From Takakia lepidozioides (lineage: Eukaryota > Streptophyta > Takakiopsida > Takakiales > Takakiaceae), in contig CM060733.1 in NCBI GenBank assembly GCA_030704615.1, forward strand, positions 66,900,001-66,960,000: a stretch of DNA of 60,000 bases, in the 5' to 3' direction. The translations under genes and the position numbers were made by a program. This document shows, in pieces, positions 10,210 to 21,091 of this stretch; the stretch's first letter is position 1, and each line of letters starts with the position of its first letter. The notes under the pieces were generated by a model. The model was not told the DNA's origin, made no database searches, and was given only the letters and a program-made list of their open reading frames with translations.

Positions 10210-11890
10210 GCTTTGGCGCCACTATGTTGGTTCCAACCCAATGAAGGTGTTCACGGACAATGTCACGGTGAAGTATTTTGCCACGCAGCCCAAGTTGTCC
10301 CAAAAACAACTTAGGTGGCAAGATACTTTGGCGGTGTTCGACGTGGATATCCAGTACAAACCGGGACGGGACAACGTGGTGGCCGATGCCTTAAGTAGAA
10401 AACAACAGCTTTTGTTGGTGTACAGGGACGAGACGGCGCTCCAAAGGAAGATCCGGAAGGCTTGCCGGAAGGATGAGCTGACGAAGTCCGTGATGCAAGA
10501 CTTGAGGATGGGGGTTAAATCGCAGTTCCACTTGCAAAATGGACTGCTCCGGTATAAGCAAAAGCGTCTCTACATGCCGAAGGGAGGGATCAGAGATAGC
10601 CTCTTGAGAGAATGCCATGATAGCCCGCTTGCGGGCCACGGCGGAACCAAGCGCACTGTGGCACTCTTGAAGAAAGAGTATTTCTGGCCCAAACTGAAGG
10701 AGGAGGCAGAGGAGTATGTCAAGACATGCACCACATGCCAACAAAACCGGAGCGAGTACAAAAAGCAAGCGGGGCTGTTACAACCCTTGCCGATTCCAGA
10801 GAGGACTTGGGAAAGCGTCTCGATGGATTTCATGACTGCTATGCCGCTGTCAAAAGGATTCGATGCAATCATGGTGGTGGTGGATAGGTTCAGTAAACTG
10901 GGCCATTTCATCCCCACCAAGGAGACGGCAACGGCACAGGAAACAGGGCGACTTTACTTCGCCCACGTCTTAAAGCATCATGGAGTCCCGAAGGATATTG
11001 TCTCGGACCGCGATCCAAAGTTTACGAGTAAATTTTGGAGGGCACTTTGGAAGAAGATGGGGACGAGGCTGAAGATGAGCACCGCCTTCCGACCTACGAC
11101 CGACGGCCAAACGGAAAGAGTGAATTCCGTAGTGAAGCAGATCTTGCGGAATTACGTGTCGCCAGACCAAACAGACTGGGTGGAACACTTAGACGCAACA
11201 GAGTTCTGTTATAATAACATAGAACACTCCGCAACGGGAGTTTCCTCTTTCGTATTGGTCTATGGAAAAGCACCTCTGGTGCCGACAAGTTGGGCCACCC
11301 AAGACGTTGAGGAACCGGCAGTAGCAGCGGTACTGGAAGAACGCGAGCGTTTGTTGAAGCTCGCAAAGTACAACATTGCCAAAGCTAGGAAACGGTATGA
11401 AAGGCAGGCGAATCGGAAGCGGAGGGAAGTGAAGTTTGAGGCAGGCACGGAGGTCTGGTTGAACATCAAGAATTTCCGACTACCTCCGGAAGTGAGTCCA
11501 AAGTTCGTACCTCCATATGCGGGACCCTTTCGCATCCGGAAGGTTATGAATGAGGATGTGTATGAATTGGAGCTGCCGGCAAATAACAAGGTGCATCTTG
11601 TATTCCACGTCTCCCTTTTGAAGCCTTACTTCAAAGATGAAGCGCGTCCGAATCGGCATCAAGTGTTGCGTCCGCCACCTGTGCTGTTGGATCATGAAAA
11701 TGAACCTGAGTATGAGGTGGAGGCAGTAATTAAGTCGAGGAGGTTCAAGAACCGAGAAACGGAGTATCTCGTCAAATGGAAGGGCTATCATCATGTGGAG
11801 GCATCTTGGGTGCGTGCCTCAGAAATGGGAAACGCATCCGAGGCGGTTGCAGTTTTCGAAGGGCGACCTCAAAAATGGAAGAAGCGTTGA
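10185..11890 (+). pseudogene. Gypsy RNase H end, integrase and chromodomain
   Basis: Starts within RNase H (TDNVTVKYF, YKPGRDNVVADALSR). The integrase HHCC finger runs from the LAGHGGTKRT region to CTTCQQNR (10.61-10.75 kb). The DDE core is D in SMDFMTAMPL, D in VSDRDPKFTSKFW and E in GQTERVNS. After the GPFRI and HVSLLKPY blocks comes a chromodomain (EYEVEAVIKSRR, YLVKWKGYHHVEASW, about 11.71-11.86 kb). This assigns the element to the chromoviruses, whose chromodomain targets integration to particular chromatin. The 578-residue stretch is open and looks the most intact part of the element. Confidence 0.92.
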
Positions 11891-11910
11891 TGGGGACATC
11901 AACCTTGGAG

Positions 11911-11924
11911 CGTGGGGGAGGAAA
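11911..11924 (+). other. Polypurine tract
   Basis: Purine-rich GTGGGGGAGGAAA directly precedes the 3' LTR start (TG at 11925). It primes plus-strand DNA synthesis in LTR elements. Confidence 0.65.
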
Positions 11925-13524
11925 TGCATGCTTAGCCCGGCTTAGCTAGCTTAGGAATCCGATTGCAAAAACTTGTATTGTACAAAAATTTGTTATAAAG
12001 GAAATGGGTTCCAAATGTTGTGCGTCCTATTTTGTTTGGAATGGTGATGCATGGTGTGGTTGGCTAGTGTGTAGAATACATGCTAGCTTACAAAAGTGGG
12101 AGAGGTAAATTGGGTTAATCGTGTGTTTGCGCAGTGCCGAAATCGGGTGACTTCCATCCAAAGGGGCCAAGAAACTTGCGCCTTCTTTAGGAGTTCACGT
12201 GCTAGTACGCACCTAGCGCGTGCGCATACTATAACTGCGCTACCGAGAGGGTTGCTTTGTAGTGCGGGCTAACGCGGAAGCTACGTACTTCCGTTCACGT
12301 ACTATAATCGTGTAGCCTCGGGACGAAGTCGTAGTGTGGCTTCGGCGTGTTCCCGTACCTTAGGCCAGCATTCCAAGGCGGACCCAATTGTAGTGATTGG
12401 GGCGCGCGGTTGGTTCAAGGTTATCTTCCTAGTCAAATAGGATTCGAGGTGAACCCTTGCACAAGGTGATGCCAAAAGCGGCATCATGAGCGGTCGCAAG
12501 CAATGTTGTTGCAGTAAGGTGATTCGATCCTCGGGGAGGATCGTTCCTTGGCCTTGAAGTAGGCCAAGAAGAGTGCACTGGGAGGAGCTTGAGAGGCTCC
12601 ACCCTTGGCCGGGACTTGGAGGAAGTCGGCCGAACTAGCTAGTGGAGAGTAGAGTCAAGTGTGGGGTTTGGTTCTTTGCCATGGGACGCCATGGTACGGA
12701 AACAAACTCCTTGATGTGGGACGCCACAACTTGGATGTTCGTTTCCACAAAATGTACAAGCCGATGAGGACATCGACTCCCTGTTGGTAGGGGTGTGTGC
12801 CGCGGCCCTTTGCCTTGAGGGCAGGGGGTCGGGACACAAGAGGGGCTGCCCCTGTGGTGGGGGCAGTGACAGCGATAGGTATGGGGGGCTGAAGCACCCT
12901 TGAGTGCCCAAAGCACTCAAGGAGGCGGAGGCGCTCACTAGGTGGAGCCCCGCACACCGGGTTGCGGTGGGGGTGGCTCCACAAGGGGTGGTGGTAGCTT
13001 AGCAGGACTTAGTGGGGGTGGCATAGGACTCACCCTGGGGCGGAGACCTCGTGGTGGGAGTCGTGGGGAGTCTTGGGACTCATCATGGTCCATAGGGGCC
13101 GTGGTGAGTGGGCCAAGACTCACCGCGACTCATCACCCGGGAGTCGAGGGTGTTCGTGGTGGTTCGCCATAAAATGGCATGGTTGTTTGTGAAACCCCCG
13201 CGGACAGCTACAGAAGTATATATAGAGAGTAGTAACCCCGAGAACGGTGCAAGCCCGTTGGTGACCAAAAGCTAGTGAGTAAGCGAGCGAGCCAGAAAGC
13301 GACCAAAGAGTGGGTAGCTGTTCCGGACTGCCAACTACCAAAGGGAATTCCGCTGGTTCTAAATCGTTGGAGGGTTCTTTGGGAGATCAAGGGGGGGACC
13401 GTTATGTCCCGGTGAGCAGCCGAAGCTCCAAGTTGGCCCGGCGGCCAGGTTGGGAGTTAGGCGCGCGCATCAAGCGAGTAACTATGACTTGAGGGGGGAG
13501 CTTACCGAAGTGAGGTGCGCGACA
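11925..13524 (+). repeat. 3' LTR of the Gypsy chromovirus
   Basis: Begins TGCATGCTTAGC after the polypurine tract and ends GCGCGACA, matching the 5' LTR remnant. About 1600 bp. It is GC-rich in its second half and contains a TATA box near 13217, expected in U3 upstream of the transcription start. Confidence 0.75.
13217..13224 (+). promoter_or_regulatory. LTR TATA box
   Basis: TATATATA in AGTATATATAGAGAG, about 300 bp before the LTR end, the only clear TATA element there. In this position it could start transcripts reading out of the LTR into the sequence to the right. Confidence 0.5.
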
Positions 13525-13525
13525 C

Positions 13526-14309
13526 AACCAGTAACTTGCAGATATAAACATGGAAATGTAAGGACGATTTCACAAAAGGGGAAAACAGGCTTTTCAGGGC
13601 ACTTGATATGCCTAGACAATCTTCTCAGCCTAGCATGGATTTCCTTCATTCTGAGATGCAACTTATCATGTACTGCGAAGGTGTGCATCCTGTTGCAAAT
13701 CTCAATGCAGCAACGACCTAGCTCCTTTCTAACCCCTCTCCCCTTCATCATTCTTCTCACCAACTCGATGCAATCATGAACGTCCTCTTCCACTTCCACT
13801 TCCAAGGATGCCAGGCTGAAGATGCCAAAACAAAAAAACAAAGCGGAGAAGACCGCACATGTTACAGAAATGGAAAGAGGAAGGAGCTTGCCTGAGAGTG
13901 CTCGGCTTCAGTTGGCGCGGGCTGCGAGCAAGACAAGGGGATCTCCGGCTGGAGCTTCAGTTTGGCCATGCGAGACGCAGGACGTCGCCCGTAGTACAAA
14001 GGCTTCAGTTTGCGGCGCGGTCTGCATGTGGGGTTTCTCTCAGGAGAGCCACGCCCTTCTCCACGCGGCATAAGTCCCTGCAAAAGAAAATATCGCACGA
14101 AAAATGCGTGCGTATTGGCATCGAGTGGAACTTCATCCACCCACCACATCAGGGTTTGGGGTATTCGACGGCGGTAGCACGGAATCAGTGCGGACAGTCC
14201 GGTTGAAAACTGACGGCGGACATTAAATGCGCAACTGCGCTGTTAAATGGAGGAGTATGGAGGTCGGCCGTAGGCCCCAAGTCGCCCACCCTCCCACATA
14301 GAAATTATT
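13526..14309. other. Unassigned segment between LTR and palindrome array
   Basis: Holds two minus-strand open frames (13482-13841 and 13862-14149) that could be exons of a truncated gene reading leftward from the array. Neither resembles a family I know. In the other composite elements this side of the array carries the methyltransferase-like gene, but I see no similarity to it here. Confidence 0.3.
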
Positions 14310-16200
14310 AGCCCACTGGATGGAAAAACGGCGCCGAATTTCCATCCAGCGGATCAAGTAGGATGCAACGTGGCCATCTCTCCGGCCGAGATGTTGTGGA
14401 CGGATGGAAATTCGGCACCAAATTTCCATCCGATGACGCCGGCAGGAGGACGTGTCAGGGGGAGAGGCCGACACCTGGCTGACAGAAAACATCCCCGGAT
14501 GGAAATTCGGCGCCGAATTTCCATCCGAGGCCGTCGTCACTAGGCGTGTCGGGGGGAGAGGCCGGCACCTGGCCGACAGAGTACATCCATCGGATGGAAA
14601 TTTGGCGCCGAATTTGGCGCAGGCGGACACGTCGCCGGCAGAGATCAACCACCGGATGGAAATTCGGCGCCAAATTTCCATGCGGTGCCGCCCGGATGAA
14701 GTCGGCTGAAGGGGAGAAGCCGGCACCGGGCGGATAGAGACCATCCCCCGGATGGAAATTCGGCGCCAAATTTCCATCCGGGGCCCCCCGCAGGCGGACA
14801 CGTCGCCGACAGAGATCAGCCACCGGATGGAAATTCGGCGCCAAATTTCCATGCGGTGCCGCCCGGATGAAGTCGGCTGAAGGGAGAAGCCGGCACCGGG
14901 CGGACGGAGACCATCCCCCGGATGGAAATTCGGCGCCGAATTTCCATCCGGGCCCCCCCGCAGGCGGACACGTCGCCGACAGAGATCAGCCACCGGAAGG
15001 AAATTCGGCGCCGAATTTCCATGTGGTGCCGCCCGGATGAAGTCGGCTGAAGGGGAGAAGCCGGCACCGGGCGGATGGAGACCATCCCCCGGATGGAAAT
15101 TTGGCGCCGAATTTCCATCTGGGGCCCCCTGCAGGCGGACACGTCACCGACAGAGATCAGCCACCGGATGGAAATTCGGCGCCGAATTTCCATGCGGTGC
15201 CGCCCAGATGAAGTCGGCTGAAGGGGATAAGCCGGCACCGGGTGGACGGAGAGCATCCCCCGGATGGGAATTTGGCGCCGAATTTCCATCCGACGCCTGC
15301 CGGATGTTTGCGTTTGGGGCCCGTTCAGGAACAATTTTCTGTCCTTGCATGCAGTTTTACGCGTTTTTGGGTCTAATCAGACACAAAACCTCTAGTTTTG
15401 TGGCTGAACTCCACTTTTGGCCACGTTTTTCAAGGAATTCTTGTCTGCTACAGATAAATTCCTTGCCGCTTTTCCGTCCCGCTTACTTCCTACATGGAAA
15501 TTCGTTGCCGAATTTCCATCCGGCCGCGTTCCCGAATACATGCCGAATGGAAATTCGGCGCCGGTTTTCCATCCTGCAGGGCAGCAGTTTACTTGCAAGG
15601 TTGGAATTTGGCGCCGGTTTTGCATCGGGCTGCGATATTGCTTACCCGCAGGATGGAAATTCCACGCCGAATTTCCATCTTGCAAGTAAACTGGTGCCCT
15701 GCAGGATGGAAAACCAGCGCCGAATTTCCATGCTGGGGATGTTCTTTGTCGGCCAGGTGCCGGCCTCTCTCCCCGAGACAACTTCCTAAGGGCGGCCTCG
15801 GATGGAAATTCGGCGCCGAATTTCCATTCGGTGGATGTTCTCTGTCGGCCCGCTGCCGGCCTCTTCCCCCGAGCAGACTTCATCCGACCGGCCCCGGATG
15901 GAAATTCGGCGCCAAATTTCCATCCGGGGGATGTTCTCTGACGGCCAGATGACGGCCTCTCCCCCCGAGCCGACTGCATCCGACCGGCCCCGGATGGAAA
16001 ATCGGCGGAGTTTTTCCATCAGAATTTCCATCCGCCAGGTAAGGAGCGCGGGCAGATAGAAATCCAGCGCCGAATTTCCATCCTGCAGGTAATTCGGAGC
16101 GCGGACGGATGGAAATCCGGAGCCGAATTTCCATCCGCCGGGTAAGTCGAAGCGCGGGCGGATGGAAATTCGGCGCCGAATTTGCATCCTGCAGGTAAGT
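14310..16200. repeat. Palindrome array A (core TTCGGCGCCGAA)
   Basis: More than twenty copies of a long palindrome, consensus GAAATTCGGCGCCGAATTTC, usually extended to about 30 bp by GGAT/ATCC. They are spaced roughly 50-100 bp apart. Between 14.4 and 15.3 kb two palindromes and two spacer types form a higher-order unit of about 172 bp. The spacer carrying GAAGTCGGCTGAAGG is forward there, but its reverse complement appears at 15.73-15.98 kb, so the array is two opposing arms. It lies immediately upstream of the MULE-like transposase at 16.5 kb. Confidence 0.92.
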
Positions 16201-16528
16201 CCATGGGGAAGGTGCTTGCACGCTCGCGCCCCCACGCTTCTTGTCAGACGCCGTAATGATTGGTTTGCGTAGCGCATCTGCACAGGTCATATACCTTCTG
16301 ACTGCATACCGTTGGCAGTTATTGCACAAAGGCCAGGGGCCACATTCCGCAGACAATGTTCATTAACTCTCGGACAGTGGAATTTCGGGAGAGTGGGCTC
16401 CCCGGATTCGTGAATAGGCTTCGTCGCTTGCAAAAATCGGCCCTGCATTCCTTCCCCTCGCTGCATCCCCCCTTCTCCCAGGGCGCTTGTCCGAACGCCG
16501 TCCTGGCAATCTTGTGTGGACAATTCGC

Positions 16529-19500
16529 ATGGCAGAAAACCCGAGCGCTATAGTGTACTACCCTCCTCACGAGCATAGAGCTACATTTCCGTGCAGAGGG
16601 GAGATCTGCCAGGTGATGGAGAAATATCTCTGCGTTCGATACCACCTGAAACCGGGGTCGGTATTTTTGGAGGAGGAAAGGAAGGATTCAAACGGAGTTG
16701 TAGTCGAAAGTATTGTTGTGCTCCACGATGATTTCGGCGACGGCAGGGAATGGCGAGTTCCACCATCGGACAACGTCATGTACAGGGCTGTTGGGGACTT
16801 CATTTGCCCACCAAATGCGCCCTCTATCCTGCCGCCTTCCACGAAACAATCAGCGAATTAGAGAGTGGGTAGCTCAAAGAGAGAAGTCCGCAACGAAGTA
16901 AATCCAGAGCCGAACCCATCAATGAAGACGAGCGAGAACCGGGTTGTTCACAACCTGTCCGACTCCGACGAGATCATGGAAGTTCCGAGATCATCCTGGA
17001 GATCAGGCAAGTCCTCAATGGACATCAGCGGACGAGGGAGTCATATTCCCAGCACGAACACAGCAGTTCGATCCATTCTTGAAATTTTGCAAGGGCTTCA
17101 CATGGAGGGACACCGCTCGGAGCTGGCTGAGCTGGACTACAGCAAGTTCGCCATTAAATCCGTTACATGCCTTCCCGCAGACGTCGACGGTAATATGTTC
17201 TTTGAGTTCCTTCCTCAAACGGACTATTCGAGGGCGTCCGGAATGTTGATAGATTTGGATAGGAAACATGACGGTCATCCTTGGTGCGTCACCAAAACCA
17301 CCAGCATGAAGATGCTCGATGGTGTGCGGGTGTGCTATGTTGTTTGTGCGGGCGCGTTGCGGTGTTTCTCCCCAAGTTGCTTCCACTTTAAATCCAGAGG
17401 TCACAGGAACGAGACGGATTGGACAGGCACAGCTCATCAACCATTTCGAGCTCAGGAGAAGGTTCCAAACTCCACATTTAAGTGTGCGCATTGTAAAGAA
17501 CCACCACATTGCATGTCTGTTTGTAATGCCAAGCAGTTCTATGTGTTGCACCGTTTCCCTGACCTCACACGAGCTTGCATACATGTTGGTTCCCATTGTC
17601 ACAAATTGGCGAGGGGGAACTCGCGGGAGGCTGCCCACAAGGCAGAGCAGCTCGTTCAAGAGGAGGTTGGGTTGAGACCTGGTGCCAAACCCAAACAGAT
17701 ACAGCTGCAGGCCGCCCATAAGATGGATTGGCCAGAATTATGTCGGAAGACGGCTCCGACAGAGTTCCTCTCGATGAGAAGGAAATGGAGGCATTGCTGG
17801 AGTCGGTGTCCCACGTCTGTTCACCGAATGTCCAAAACCACATTGTCTCCTGCAAACAGAAAATTGGGCGTGGCTCGGATATGCACTCCATTCTGGAGGT
17901 GAAGCGACGATGTGGATATGACTACATTCATGGAAGTAGGTTTCCTGGACAAGGGACTGAGGCAGATCGTGGTTTCGTATTCAAAATGTCCACGTGTGGG
18001 CCTGGCAGCGGCGTCGAACTGGTCGACCGGATGACGAGTGGGGACTTGTCAAACAGTTGGGTCATGTTCGACCATATCAAGCGAATTACAAATCACCAGT
18101 GGGTGACAATGGCTGCACATGTCTATGACACCCACTGCAGGATGCTAATGACAATTGCTATTTGTGAGATGAAAGGAGAGGACACACAATCGGAGATGCT
18201 TCTTTGGCAGGGAATAAACGAACAGATGGCCAGGGCGGGATTGCCCCCTCCCAATTTCCGTGGTTTCATGGCGGACAACACACAAGCAAATTGGGCTGCC
18301 ATCCGAAGGGTGTACGGGGAAGACCCCAATGTTCTGATGGAAGGCAAGGAGAGATCTTGTGGGTTCCATTTTCTGCAGAGCTTGTCGCAGTACACAACCC
18401 GGCTCGTGGCGCCAGATTTCAGAGAGGAGCACTGTTCCATGTGTCTTGCGTAGAAGCGTGCTCCCACCTTGGATGATGCAGAGACACAATTTGCATGTAT
18501 ACGGGCTTGGTGGACAACGTCAGGTGTTGTAAAGAAATCAGACGAGGGAGGGTCAGTTGGCTAGCATGGTGGCATTATCGTTTCCTCCAGTTCGGCGACT
18601 ATATGCTGAGGTGAGTTGGACGAATTCGCGTCACGTTGAGTATTATGCTACTCGTTCTTTGTAACTTGCTTGTAACCTCAACATATGCATATGCAGGAAA
18701 TGTGTCTGGACTCCGACACCGACATGTCGACAACAAACATGGCCGAATTAGTACATTCTTCCTGGCGTGCCTCCTCTGCGGCGCATCTGGTGGACATCCT
18801 CACTGCCACAACGGAGGACATTGTCAGGTCAATTATGCAACAATGCAGGTACAACGAGTTCTTGAAAGGGAAACAGTGGGGCTTGGGGCCGGAGACGCAG
18901 GAAATGCTGATGCGGACTGCCTCCAGATCGAAGAATCCTCGCAAGTGGGCGGCAGCCTTGCGAGAGGGCCTTCGGGACACGCCATTGCTTCGAAGAGGCC
19001 AACACTTAAAAGGAGATGTTCACACCCGTCCAGTGAGACGAAGACTTGACGAGGCACCTGGCGGGGAAGAGGATTCATGGCGAGCTGACAAGAATATTCG
19101 CACGCTCCCTCATGGTCCCGTGATGTTGCCCGAGGAGGTCTCGTCGAGCACCGCAAAGTCCTGCACGTTCAAGATCGCCATCTCCTTTGAGCACAGGGCA
19201 CGTGCCCGCGGAACATAACGAGCCATCTGTAGTAACGCAATACAACATACCCATTGTGGAGACAAGAGTGTCGGAGTCACAGTGGAGAATAACAAGGACA
19301 TTGCCGGCATTTCGAGGGAAGTGCTGCGCCATCCGGGTGGATACGAGAGCACGCTGTGGTGAGATGATTCGGAGGAACCCACACGGTGCTGTACATGTAC
19401 CTTGTTTCAGCGGCAGATTTTTGACTCCCACATTCTCTCACGCCACAACGCAGACGTTTTGGTTCTGTAGGCACGACATAATGACCTGTATATTTGGCAA

Positions 19501-20117
19501 GCCCAAGTACGGGATTCAGGGAATGCCCGAGCCTCCGGGCGTCTGGCCTGTTGCACCGGGTTGCAACCTCTCTCAGAAATGAGGCGAATGCTCTTTCTGC
19601 AGCAGGATTTCGAATGGTGCAACGCACAGACGTCCCGGCCCACTCGTTTCCAGTTCCTCAGACCCAGCCATTGTAGGCTGCTCCGTCTAGTAGAGACGGA
19701 TTGGACAATTCTGCACATCCCACAATGCGATTCGGAAGAGTGAAGAGACGACACCCTCCCAACAAGTTGAATGAGACTCGGATTGCCAATGCTCTTGGGA
19801 TGGCTTGCACTATTCAGAGCTCCGTGGACGTACCCCCACCCGGCCTTGGGCGTGTTTATCGGATGGCAACAGCCGGCTCAGTTGTACGCGACGACGTATA
19901 CACAATTACGACTGGAGTGGAGCCGACTTGCAATTGTACGGACTTCTCGTTGATGGAAGCAAAGAAGGGGTCAAAGTATTATCCGTGCAAGCATCTGTAT
20001 TACATTTTCCTGAAGAGGTTGAGGATGAACTTGACTATTGATGACTTTATTCATGCACCAGCGTTGAGCGTGAACGAGCTGCATAAACTCCTCCGTCGGG
20101 ATTCCAGAAATCATTGA
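16529..20117 (+). pseudogene. MULE-like transposase with DDE core and SWIM zinc finger, copy 1
   Basis: Starts at ATG 16529. Regions in order: an N-terminal domain (GSVFLEEER, WRVPPS) shared with copy 2; an acidic Ser-rich linker; a Cys/His-rich segment (KHDGHPWC, CAHCKEPPHC) that may bind DNA; a DDE core with D in VMFDHIKRI (18.07 kb), D in FMADNTQANW (18.27 kb), C and H in CGFHFLQS, and E in TNMAELVHSSW (18.74 kb). The C-terminal SWIM finger has CNC (19.93 kb) and CKH (19.99 kb). A GT-AG intron splits the core at about 18617-18694. TAG stops at 16859 and 18451 and frameshifts near 17.73, 18.56, 19.2 and 19.6 kb disable it. DDE plus SWIM points to the Mutator superfamily; closer classification would need a search. 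Confidence 0.8.
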
Positions 20118-20389
20118 TGGGGAAAAGAGAATCCACCATATGGATATTTGCAATTGCATTTTTATGCATTAGACTTTGTTTTGCAGTGTAATGAATTGCA
20201 CCCCAAAACTCTTGGAATGAGACAGACAATATTAAAGTGATGTCTTTTAAACACTAGGGACTGTTGGATATCCGTTCACGTCCAATGGCAATTCAATGTC
20301 GAAACAGAATCAATTCAAAGATGGCGGCAGGAAAAATTTGCAAATCTTCCAGAAAACTGAGTTCCAACAGTTGCAATTGAGGGGGCCAT

Positions 20390-20715
20390 TTCTAGAAAAA
20401 TGGCGCCGAATTTCACTTTTTTGGGCCGAAAACTGGCTAAGTCCTAACATTGTCTGGAGACGATGTCTGGAAAAATGGCGCCGAATTTCCAGTGACATGG
20501 CCCAGAACTGCCCAACATTTGTGCAATGCCCGGAACCATGTACCGAAATTCGGCGCCACATTTCCAAATTTTGGGCTTACACTTCAATGAAGTTGGGACC
20601 TATAACCGTGAAATTCGGCACCATTTTTCGCCGCAGTCACCTATTTCCGCGCAATACGTCGCCGATTTTTCTACTTGCGGAACCTATTACCGCGAAATTC
20701 AGCGCCATTTTTGCA
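20390..20715. repeat. Degenerate palindromes downstream of MULE-like copy 1
   Basis: About five loose copies of AAATGGCGCCGAATTTC-like palindromes (near 20.40, 20.48, 20.55, 20.62 and 20.70 kb). The left arm carries AAAATGG rather than AAATTCGG. The same variant recurs at 51.90-52.05 kb. Confidence 0.7.
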
Positions 20716-20874
20716 GATGTCGCTCGGAATTCGCATGAGCGGAAATCGAAATATCATGAGCACGACTCTCAAAACTACAATTTCTACTTCAAACAATGAA
20801 TATTATATGGGTTTTTTTTTTCTGACACATCCCATTAAAATAATGTTTTTAATGTTTTTTATTTGCGGAATTTG

Positions 20875-20955
20875 TACTTCTGCTCATGAAAACCGATTGT
20901 CTTACTACTCCGCTCATGCCGCTCATGCCGCTCATGCTCATGAAATAGCTAACCT
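20875..20955 (+). repeat. (GCTCATG)n terminal repeat, transposase-side end
   Basis: Several GCTCATG units, the last running into GCTCATGAAATAG and then CTAACCTC. The same block, inverted, occurs at 38.95-39.05 kb next to another SWIM transposase. It marks the likely transposon end beyond MULE-like copy 1. Confidence 0.7.
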
Positions 20956-21091
20956 CTGGATTCATACATATTGCCATTTTAATGAAAGTGGATTCTTTGA
21001 TTTTCTTTTTTTCTGCCGGAACAACTACAGTGGAGTAAGGGGATTCAATGTTTTCCGAAGAGGATGAAACAAAACATTAAAAGAACAAAGT

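Larger units (their letters stand above)
7717..13525 (+). mobile_element. Ty3/Gypsy chromovirus, 5' LTR truncated, reverse transcriptase core deleted
   Basis: Order: 28-bp remnant of the 5' LTR, primer binding site, gag, zinc knuckle, protease, reverse transcriptase (core missing), RNase H, integrase, chromodomain, polypurine tract and a 1.6-kb 3' LTR. Only the last 28 bp of the 5' LTR (7717-7744) match the 3' LTR end (13498-13525). Several frameshifts separate the domains, and the reverse transcriptase lacks its active-site region, so the copy cannot move on its own. With the 5' LTR gone, no target duplication could be tested. Confidence 0.9.

Noticed and set aside
14223-16356. Long open frames over palindrome arrays, such as the 256-codon frame at 14223-14993
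   Set aside because: They arise because array units have lengths near multiples of three without stops; the translation is just the repeat unit, in all frames and both strands.
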